Shown: positions 6,514-10,856 of the stretch, piece by piece
How positions within the stretch are numbered: the first letter of the stretch is position 1
Layout of the letters: each line of letters begins with the position of its first letter
Assembly: GCA_013140405.1 (NCBI GenBank)
Contig: JABFSV010000304.1
Coordinates: 1-10,856, forward strand
Source of the DNA: Methyloglobulus sp.
Lineage (GTDB): Bacteria; Pseudomonadota; Gammaproteobacteria; Methylococcales; Methylomonadaceae
Direction: 5' to 3'
Length of the DNA stretch: 10,856 nucleotides
Translations under genes and position numbers: made by a program
The notes under the pieces: model-generated
Databases searched by the model: none
Told to the model about the DNA's origin: nothing
Seen by the model: the letters and a program-made list of their open reading frames with translations, nothing else

Positions 6514-7743
6514 ATGAAAAAACCAATAATAACCCTGGCCCTTAGCTTGGCAATCGGCAATTTCCCAAATACAGCCGTGGCCGACAGCAAATATGAAACA
6601 CCGCCAATGTTCCAGGCAGCCCGTATCTTGCCAGCAAATTTGCTAAAAAGCCCTTATCACAGTGTCGATAGTAAAGTCAGCAACGACGGCGTGTCGAATC
6701 ATTACACTGTCAAATCGAAATTCGGCACGGTGGCGGCGGATTCCACTGCTGAACTGAAAATCCGCGTCGATGAAATGAAAGCGTTGTCCGCCATGGAACG
6801 GGTCAGTGAAAGCAAACAATTCACCCGCCAAGTTAAAGAAGGCGGGAAGGATGCCGTTGCCGGTGCAAAGGCATTGGTGACCAAGTCGGTCACAACCCTT
6901 AAGGGGGCGTTTGTCGGCATCGGCAAAATCGCAGAACGCGCCGGCGATGCCTTATTGGGCGACCCGCCAAGTGATGCCGAGGGCAACCGCTTTGAAAGCA
7001 TGATCGGTTTTTCATCGACCAAACGGGATTACGCCGCTGAATTCCAGGTAGACCCGTACTCGACGAATCCGTTGTTGCAGAAACGCCTGGAAGAAATTGC
7101 TTGGTCCGGCTATAGCGGCAAAATAACAACAAGCGTTATTTCGGCATTGATCCCCGGCGGTATCGGCGCATTCGTCTCGACCGCCAAGACCAGTGACTGG
7201 CTGGAAGGCATCCCTGTGCAAACGCCGCCCTCGGAACTGCGTAAAATGAACCGGGAAAAACTCATGGCGATGGGGATTTCATCGGACATAATCGACTTAT
7301 TCCTAGGCAATACCGTCTATACCCCGGTGCAGCAGACCAAGATCGTACAGGCTCTGGCGCGTATGGACAAGACGGCAGACCGCGTCCACTTTGTGAAATT
7401 TGCCGTGTTGGCTCGTACTGGCAACGCCGCTTTTTTCCGTGCGCGCCAAGCCGAGATGTATGCCAACCTCAGCAAAAATGCGATAAACGTGGAGCGTTTT
7501 GTAGGGGTCGGCAATAATGCTGCTGCACGTCTTTCTAACGGTGCTGTTGTTTTTTGCTTTCCTTTAGATTACTTGGCTTGGACGGAAGCCAATGCGAATT
7601 TGGCGGACGCGCTCAACCGTCAAGTGGATAGCTTACCTAAGGTTCAAGGCAAAGAAATCCGAATTGCAGGCGGCATCAGCGCGGCTGCACGAAGGGCACT
7701 CGAAAGCTTAGGCTGGAAAGTGGTGGATAACCAGAAAGGTTGA
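6514..7743 (+). CDS. Secreted protein of unknown function (409 residues)
   Basis: ATG 6514 has AGAGGA (6502-6507) at good spacing. A Sec signal is clear: MKK, hydrophobic IITLALSLAIG, cleavage after AVA at residue 23, giving a mature periplasmic or secreted protein of about 386 residues. I do not recognise the family and see no catalytic motif. Residues 80-150 are charged and probably helical, ending in alanine/glycine-rich GAFVGIGKIAERAGDALLGD. A hydrophobic Gly-rich segment at about 204-224 (SALIPGGIGAFVSTA) could contact a membrane. Residues 240-265 (ELRKMNREKLMAMGISSDII) look like a helical hairpin. A C-terminal part near 378-409 (GKEIRIAGGISAAARRALES) has an alpha/beta look. The gene lies between the sulfatase and the FGE gene on the same strand, suggesting a shared envelope role, but the 188-bp gap upstream and the structured element downstream argue against one tight operon. 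Confidence 0.8.
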   Translation: MKKPIITLALSLAIGNFPNTAVADSKYETPPMFQAARILPANLLKSPYHSVDSKVSNDGVSNHYTVKSKFGTVAADSTAELKIRVDEMKALSAMERVSESKQFTRQVKEGGKDAVAGAKALVTKSVTTLKGAFVGIGKIAERAGDALLGDPPSDAEGNRFESMIGFSSTKRDYAAEFQVDPYSTNPLLQKRLEEIAWSGYSGKITTSVISALIPGGIGAFVSTAKTSDWLEGIPVQTPPSELRKMNREKLMAMGISSDIIDLFLGNTVYTPVQQTKIVQALARMDKTADRVHFVKFAVLARTGNAAFFRARQAEMYANLSKNAINVERFVGVGNNAAARLSNGAVVFCFPLDYLAWTEANANLADALNRQVDSLPKVQGKEIRIAGGISAAARRALESLGWKVVDNQKG

Positions 7744-7850
7744 GATTTCAGTTGGTTATCCTTTATCTTAGAACGTGTTTTAGAAAGCTTCGACATAAAA
7801 TCTAGGATGCCCTCAACGAAAGCAGTATCGGACAATAAAAATTAGAATGG

Positions 7851-7976
7851 CACTGAAGGAGTACATGGAAGCGTAACGCTAGTGGAGCGGTGTACGACGA
7901 CCCCCGCGTAGCCGTAGGGGCCGGGCGTGTTGACGGAGTTGGAGCGCGAGCGGAAGCGTAGTCAACATGCAAGGCC
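7851..7976 (+). repeat. 126-bp direct repeat, copy 1 (5' part of the structured element)
   Basis: Positions 7854-7976 are identical base for base to 10734-10856. Including the flanking CAC/CAT the match extends to 7851 with one difference. The sequence upstream of 7851 and 10731 is unrelated, so the left boundary is sharp. The right boundary cannot be seen because the window ends inside copy 2. The sequence is GC-rich against AT-rich flanks and contains short internal echoes of GCGTA. Confidence 0.95.
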
Positions 7977-8152
7977 ATCCGACACGGCGTCAAGTCATTT
8001 GGGCAGTCGTGATGCACAGCGTACCGAAGGGGAGTTGTGCATCGTGACGAACCGAGGACGAACGCGGGCAGCCGAAGGCATTAATCGCCACGTGATTTTT
8101 CGCCGCTAAAATCGGATGGATCCCATTTTAGCTTTCGCGAAAAATAGTGGCG
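7854..8152 (+). ncRNA. Candidate structured RNA or non-coding mobile element of about 300 nt
   Basis: This interval has no convincing protein but folds into successive stems. GTACA (7861-7865) pairs with TGTAC (7891-7895) around a small AGCG/CGCT hairpin. CCCC near 7902 pairs with GGGG (7917-7920). GCGTGTTGAC (7925-7934) pairs with GTCAACATGC (7961-7970) through one G-U pair. GTCGTGATGCACA (8006-8018) pairs with TGTGCATCGTGAC (8036-8048) through two G-U pairs. A final nested hairpin spans 8086-8152 with arms CGCCAC/GTGGCG, ATTTTTCGC/GCGAAAAAT and GCTAAAAT/ATTTTAGC. G-U pairs within otherwise perfect stems favour folding as RNA. The 5' 123 bases recur at 10734. I could not match it to a named RNA family. 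The orientation and the 3' limit are inferred. It could equally be the palindromic body of a transposon-related element. Confidence 0.4.
8086..8152. repeat. 67-nt nested hairpin at the right end of the element
   Basis: Three consecutive perfect arms stack: CGCCAC (8086-8091) with GTGGCG (8147-8152), ATTTTTCGC (8095-8103) with GCGAAAAAT (8137-8145), and GCTAAAAT (8105-8112) with ATTTTAGC (8125-8132). Small asymmetric bulges separate them and the loop is 12 nt. The hairpin ends 76 bp before the FGE ATG. It could terminate transcription coming from the element, or mark a transposon end. Confidence 0.7.
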
Positions 8153-8159
8153 CGCTTAC

Positions 8160-8228
8160 AATAAATCGTTAGTTTATATACCACTGATTTGCATCCTCAT
8201 TATTCCTTGTTGGGTTCAAGGCAAGCCA
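8160..8228 (+). other. In-frame signal-peptide-like extension of the FGE gene without an ordinary start codon
   Basis: The frame upstream of ATG 8229 is open and, from 8160, reads NKSLVYIPLIC, then ILIIPCWVQG-KP, joining directly to MQPTET. That is a good Sec or lipoprotein-like leader: a short basic start, a hydrophobic core, and VQG before the mature chain. No ATG, GTG or TTG precedes NKS in frame nearby; the codon before AAT is TAC. The 67-nt hairpin of the structured element ends at 8152. I infer that the original start was displaced when the element inserted, or that a rare start codon (ATA 8178, CTG 8184 or ATT 8187) is used. Confidence 0.5.
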
Positions 8229-9287
8229 ATGCAGCCCACCGAAACCGGAGTTCCAGCGGTGAAGGAAATGATTTCCGCCCAAATAGAGCCAGGATTTGCA
8301 GCGACCGCGCCCAATCCATCGCCTCCCCCTGTTGCTGCCCCGAAAGAGATGGCATGGATACCCGGCGGCGAATTTTCCATGGGCGCAGCCGAACCCAAAG
8401 GCATCGACAACAATCGCGTCGGTATGCAAGCCACGCTGGATTCACGTCCGATACACCGGGTTTATGTTGACGGCTTCTGGATGGATCGCACGGAAGTCAC
8501 TAACGCCCAATACGAACGCTTCGTAACGGCTTCAAAATATGTCACCGTTGCGGAAAAAGCGCCGAGCGCGGAAGAATTCCCCAACGCACCGGTCGATATG
8601 CTGGTGCCCGGTTCGGTCGTGTTTACCCCGCCGGACAAACCGGTACAGCTTAATGACCATTTTCAATGGTGGGCCTGGGTAAAAGATGCCGATTGGCGGC
8701 ATCCCGAAGGCCCCAATAGCTCGATAAAGGAGCGCGATAACCATCCTGTAGTGCATGTTGCCTATCCCGATGCGGAAGCGTATTGCAAGTGGGCAGAAAA
8801 ACGGCTGCCCACGGAAGCGGAATGGGAATTTGCGGCGCGCGGCGGGCTGGCCGGTAAGGCATATCCCTGGGGCGATGACTTTATGCTGGACGGAAAGCGG
8901 ATGACCAACAGCTTCCAGGGCAGTTTCCCGAACCGCAACAGCAGCGAAGACGGCTATTTATCCACAGCGCCCATCGCCCAGTTCCCGCCCAATGGTTATG
9001 GCTTGTACGATGTGGCCGGAAATGTTTGGGAATGGACGAGCGATTGGTACCGCCCGGATTATTATGGTCAGCTTGCCCAAGCGGGAGGCATCGCCAAAAA
9101 CCCCACGGGGCCGGAAAGCGCGTGGGATCCTGATGAACCGGGGCAAGCGAAAAAAGCCCATCGCGGCGGTTCGTTCTTATGCACGGAACAATATTGTTCA
9201 CGCTATGGCGTAGGGACACGGGGCAAAGGCGAAATCAATACCGGTACGAACCATTTGGGATTCCGCTGCGTGAAGCCTATTAAATAA
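8229..9287 (+). CDS. Formylglycine-generating enzyme (FGE/SUMF1) family protein
   Basis: From ATG 8229 the gene encodes 352 residues. FGE enzymes oxidise the Cys of the sulfatase C-x-P-x-R motif to formylglycine with copper and oxygen. The family start is AWIPGGEFSMGA at 42-53, followed by VYVDGFWMDRTEVTNAQYERF (split here: VYVDGFWMD at 78-86, TEVTNAQYERF at 88-98), HPVVHVAYPDAEAYCKW at about 172-188, KRLPTEAEWEFAARGG at 191-206, and GLYDVAGNVWEWTSDWY at 258-274. The active-site block is HRGGSFLCTEQYC at 311-323, with Cys318 and Cys323 matching the catalytic pair of true FGEs and Ser315 also present; then GFRC closes the fold. It is thus more likely a real FGE than one of the many cysteine-less homologues. 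An in-frame signal-peptide-like stretch precedes the ATG but lacks a normal start, so the protein as started here is cytoplasmic or its annotation is incomplete. The likely client is the sulfatase at 4706. Confidence 0.9.
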   Translation: MQPTETGVPAVKEMISAQIEPGFAATAPNPSPPPVAAPKEMAWIPGGEFSMGAAEPKGIDNNRVGMQATLDSRPIHRVYVDGFWMDRTEVTNAQYERFVTASKYVTVAEKAPSAEEFPNAPVDMLVPGSVVFTPPDKPVQLNDHFQWWAWVKDADWRHPEGPNSSIKERDNHPVVHVAYPDAEAYCKWAEKRLPTEAEWEFAARGGLAGKAYPWGDDFMLDGKRMTNSFQGSFPNRNSSEDGYLSTAPIAQFPPNGYGLYDVAGNVWEWTSDWYRPDYYGQLAQAGGIAKNPTGPESAWDPDEPGQAKKAHRGGSFLCTEQYCSRYGVGTRGKGEINTGTNHLGFRCVKPIK

Positions 9288-9292
9288 CACGA

Positions 9293-9384
9293 CTATATAC
9301 AAGTTGCAGGTTGTGAAGGGTTTATTCAGCCAAAACTTTGAAATTACAGCACATTGGTTTAACAAACCTGTGCTTTGTATATAG
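9293..9384. repeat. Nested inverted repeat downstream of the FGE gene
   Basis: CTATATACAA (9293-9302) is perfectly complementary to TTGTATATAG (9375-9384). Directly inside the right arm lies a second hairpin: AGCACA-TT-GGTTT (9348-9360) with AAACC-TGTGCT (9364-9374), loop AAC. Located 6 bp after the FGE stop, it may act as a transcription terminator, although the following bases (CCATGTTAAATAAAAA) give no uridine tract in the FGE direction. Its two-level design resembles the element at 2308-2439, but the sequences differ. Confidence 0.55.
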
Positions 9385-9500
9385 CCATGTTAAATAAAAA
9401 CCTGTAAGGAGGAGGGATGGCACACCCACCCAGCCTTTCAGTATTGGCAGGATAGCGGCAAGTATTACAAAACAATCACTGTTCTTTAAGGGGCAAAATT

Positions 9501-9646
9501 ATGAAGATTAAACATGTGAAATGGCTGTTTTTGGCCACACACTATTGACGTTTTCTGTTTGCTTTGGCGGCATGCTCCATGTTGAACCTCCCCAGGCCTT
9601 CGGACGTGGGGCGGACAAAGTTAACGCATTTTGGCAATCGGGTTAG
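9501..9646 (+). pseudogene. Frameshifted short secreted-protein ORF
   Basis: ATG 9501, with AAGGGG 9 bases upstream, starts MKIKHVKWLFLAT and then stops at TGA 9546-9548. Removing one AC unit from the CACACAC run at about 9536-9542 restores an open frame that continues LLTFSVCFGGMLHVEP, then PQAFGRGADKVNAFWQSG, and stops at TAG 9644-9646. The restored N-terminus is a convincing signal peptide (KIKHVK followed by a hydrophobic core). The remaining protein, about 47 residues, matches nothing I know and may itself be truncated by a second lesion. The diverged repeat copy B begins 24 bp later. It shows the same decay as the other debris in this window. Confidence 0.45.
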
Positions 9647-9669
9647 CTCATAAAAGCAATCATTCGACC

Positions 9670-9721
9670 GTCTGGTTTGGAGAAGGTTGATCCAGGACTG
9701 CGAACTACCGTTTTGGGTCGA
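9670..9721 (+). repeat. Diverged 52-bp direct repeat, copy B
   Basis: This copy aligns without gaps to 42-93 at about 42 of 52 positions and has the same orientation. It follows the frameshifted secreted ORF and is not part of the exact 126-bp repeat pair. Confidence 0.55.
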
Positions 9722-9820
9722 ATGCCACTTCCACTTAGAATAGAACTTGATTTTGCTGAGCGTCCGGTATGGAGAACCTGAATTCATTCGATTAATTACG
9801 AGCTATGAGCGATATGTGAG

Positions 9821-9849
9821 TTGATTTAGGTTATCCAATAGAGTAGGAT
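9821..9849 (+). promoter_or_regulatory. Sigma70-type promoter of the parDE operon
   Basis: TTGATT (9821-9826) and TAGGAT (9844-9849) are separated by exactly 17 bp, close to the sigma70 consensus. Transcription would begin about 25 bp before the antitoxin start codon at 9880. The -10 lies inside the operator-like palindrome, as expected for autoregulation. Confidence 0.55.
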
Positions 9850-9858
9850 TTAATCCTA
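9844..9858. promoter_or_regulatory. Operator-like palindrome for ParD autoregulation
   Basis: TAGGATT (9844-9850), a central T, and AATCCTA (9852-9858) form a perfect 15-bp palindrome covering the -10 hexamer. Ribbon-helix-helix antitoxins bind such short symmetric sites as dimers, and the ParD-ParE complex normally represses its own promoter. Binding itself is inferred. Confidence 0.5.
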
Positions 9859-9879
9859 TTATTTAGGCAGATAACACTT

Positions 9880-10161
9880 ATGCGCACCACAAAACAACTG
9901 AGCATCATTCTTCCTACAGAAATGGCCGATGTTATAAAAGCCAAGGTCGCCACTGGAGAATATGCAACAGAAAGTGAAGTGATTCGGGATGGATTACGGG
10001 TACTTATGGCTCGTGACCGAGCAGTAGAGAATTGGCTGTTGGAACAAGTCGTACCAGCCTATGATGCCCTGAAAGCCGATCCCACAAGGGCTGTCTCAGT
10101 GGAACAGGTTCGAGCTAGACTTGCTGCTGAACATAAGGCTGCCACCACCAAAAAAGTTTGA
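9880..10161 (+). CDS. ParD-family antitoxin (ribbon-helix-helix)
   Basis: The gene encodes 93 residues. The N-terminal half is a ribbon-helix-helix DNA-binding domain: the strand QLSIILPTEM (6-15), helix ADVIKAKVATGEY, the turn ATESEVIRDGLRVLM (29-43). The 'G-x-Y-x-T-x-S-E-V-I-R-D-G-L-R' pattern is diagnostic of the ParD family. The charged C-terminus (about 55-93) should wrap the toxin and neutralise it. ATG 9880 is preceded by only a weak purine stretch. The TGA overlaps the toxin start, so the two are translated together. The complex is expected to bind the palindrome at 9844-9858. The pair stabilises DNA that carries it, or acts in stress response; here it lies between the two exact direct repeats. 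Confidence 0.9.
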   Translation: MRTTKQLSIILPTEMADVIKAKVATGEYATESEVIRDGLRVLMARDRAVENWLLEQVVPAYDALKADPTRAVSVEQVRARLAAEHKAATTKKV

Positions 10162-10475
10162 AAACATACACGGTCATTTTCTCGCCAGAGGCAGAAGAAC
10201 AACTGGCATCGCTTTATCGGTATCTCGCTTTTGAAGCATCACCAAAGATTGCAGAAAAGTATACCGATGCCGTTGTTAGCTATTGTGAAAGATTAACAAC
10301 ATTTCCTCATCGTGGAAACTGCCGGGATGAAATACGTCCTGGACTTCGGATAACAAATTACAAAAGACGAACCGCGATTGCTTTTGAAGTAGGTGAAGAA
10401 TTTGTATCAATTATCGGAATCTTTCATGGAGGCCAAGACTATGAAACGATTCTTCAGTCAGAAAACAATGATTAG
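10158..10475 (+). CDS. ParE/RelE-superfamily toxin
   Basis: The gene encodes 105 residues from a TTG start that overlaps the antitoxin stop (TTGA at 10158-10161), a typical coupling in which the reinitiating ribosome needs no separate binding site. The fold signature is complete: VIFSPEAEEQLASLYRYL at about 6-23, KYTDAVVSYCERLTTFPHRG at about 35-54, then RPGLRITNYKRRTAIAF, and FVSIIGIFHGGQDYETIL near the end. The pattern 'FPxRG...RPGLR...R..IAF.V....V.IxGIFHGGQDYE' places it in the ParE branch, whose characterised members poison DNA gyrase, rather than with mRNA-cleaving RelE. Target assignment is by family only. Both genes of the pair appear intact. Confidence 0.9.
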   Translation: MKTYTVIFSPEAEEQLASLYRYLAFEASPKIAEKYTDAVVSYCERLTTFPHRGNCRDEIRPGLRITNYKRRTAIAFEVGEEFVSIIGIFHGGQDYETILQSENND

Positions 10476-10516
10476 TCAAAATGATAATAAATCAATAGTA
10501 TCAATTACATATATAA

Positions 10517-10680
10517 GATACCTGGGCTTCTCCAAAGGAGACTGTGGCTCATATCAACCACTTTGGTAAGATCGGCCAGGTGCAGCCCATCAGGCCAGAT
10601 ATTTACGCCCCACCCAAATGCACAAAGCAGTCGTTCAGGACTGGGAATTGACTAAAATCAAACTGAACCCAGCGCGATAA
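10517..10680 (+). pseudogene. Possible decayed coding remnant
   Basis: One frame (10517-10651) reads DTWASPKETVAHINHFGKIG, then QVQPIRPDIYAP, before a stop. The next frame is open to TAA at about 10680, with QMHKAVVQDWELTKIKLNPAR. The composition looks protein-like, and joining the frames near 10610-10625 would give one piece of about 50 residues. No start codon with a binding site is present and I do not recognise the family; a transposase fragment is possible. The rest of the 258-bp interval after the toxin gene holds only a weak ACACTA/TAGTGT inverted repeat at 10685-10717. Confidence 0.25.
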
Positions 10681-10730
10681 TTCAACACTAACCCCTTTTT
10701 CGAGGTTGATATAGTGTCAAGGCCATCATT

Positions 10731-10856
10731 CATTGAAGGAGTACATGGAAGCGTAACGCTAGTGGAGCGGTGTACGACGACCCCCGCGTAGCCGTAGGGG
10801 CCGGGCGTGTTGACGGAGTTGGAGCGCGAGCGGAAGCGTAGTCAACATGCAAGGCC
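10731..10856 (+). repeat. 126-bp direct repeat, copy 2, cut by the window end
   Basis: Positions 10734-10856 are identical to 7854-7976 and in the same orientation. The match ends only because the window does. All stems of the 5' part (GTACA/TGTAC, CCCC/GGGG, GCGTGTTGAC/GTCAACATGC) are present. Whether the 3' part and terminal hairpin follow is unknown. Confidence 0.95.

Larger units (their letters stand above)
9288..9879. other. Decayed interval between the FGE gene and the toxin-antitoxin operon
   Basis: Across these 592 bases there is no intact gene. In order it holds the nested inverted repeat (9293-9384), a very strong ribosome binding site AAGGAGGAG at 9406-9414 followed by a 12-codon frame (9417-9455), the frameshifted secreted ORF (9501-9646), diverged repeat copy B (9670-9721), and the promoter/operator of the toxin-antitoxin operon (9821-9858). 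Confidence 0.6.

Noticed and set aside
7927..8109. 60-residue arginine-rich open frame in the structured element
   Set aside because: It starts inside a stem, lacks a ribosome binding site, and its composition reflects GC-rich DNA. The folding explains the interval better.
7854..8152. Group II intron or retron
   Set aside because: There is no domain V-like hairpin near the end, no reverse transcriptase in the window, and no typical GTGYG start at the left boundary.
7832..8165. ACAATAAA at 7832-7839 and 8158-8165 as a target-site duplication of the structured element
   Set aside because: The left copy lies 22 bp outside the sharp repeat boundary defined by copy 2, and an AT-rich 8-mer can recur by chance. 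It is worth testing once full copies are available.
9542..9787. 81-residue minus-strand open frame
   Set aside because: It spans both the frameshifted plus-strand ORF and the diverged repeat, has no binding site, and shows no recognisable domain.
1..10856. CRISPR array, tRNA or rRNA gene
   Set aside because: No regularly spaced short repeats, cloverleaf with a TTCGA-type loop in context, or rRNA-like sequence was found on reading both strands.

Overview
The window looks like an accessory region of a gammaproteobacterial chromosome. A methanotroph of the Methylococcales is my best guess, from the mix of an OprB-type porin, a DUF3313-like lipoprotein and a neuromedin-U-like outer-membrane protein fragment, but no marker gene confirms it. 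Nearly every gene encodes an exported protein (lipoproteins, a porin, Sec-type signal peptides), so the region concerns the cell envelope or periplasm.

Layout. Positions 1-545 hold gene debris, including the 3' end of an outer-membrane protein gene. A lipoprotein gene on the minus strand follows (616-1182, probable ATT start). The main plus-strand series is: a DUF3313-like lipoprotein (1478-2242), a nested palindromic element (about 2308-2439), an OprB-family porin gene broken by one frameshift (2458-3841), a short 3' remnant (3929-4051), a small secreted protein (4112-4384), a secreted type I sulfatase with the CTPSR formylglycine motif (4706-6325), a secreted protein of unknown function (6514-7743), and a formylglycine-generating enzyme (FGE)-family protein with both catalytic cysteines (8229-9287). 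The sulfatase and the FGE-family protein form a plausible client/activator pair: the FGE would oxidise Cys124 of the sulfatase to formylglycine. The right part holds more debris (9501-9646) and an intact ParD/ParE toxin-antitoxin operon (9880-10475) with a readable promoter and operator.

The most unusual item is a GC-rich, strongly folded element between the unknown secreted gene and the FGE gene (about 7854-8152). Its first 123 bases recur exactly at 10734-10856, where the window ends. It can form several successive stems, some with G-U pairs, and ends in a 67-nt hairpin. I read it as a multicopy structured element: a mobile element, a noncoding RNA, or both. It abuts the FGE gene so closely that an in-frame signal-peptide-like stretch upstream of the FGE ATG has no ordinary start codon, as if the element had replaced it. 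The two direct repeats bracket the FGE and the toxin-antitoxin operon, so recombination between them could delete a 2,880-bp unit.

Decay is widespread (truncated outer-membrane gene, frameshifted porin, 3' remnant, frameshifted secreted ORF), so the gene set may be degrading, or some lesions may be assembly errors. No tRNA, rRNA or CRISPR array was seen.
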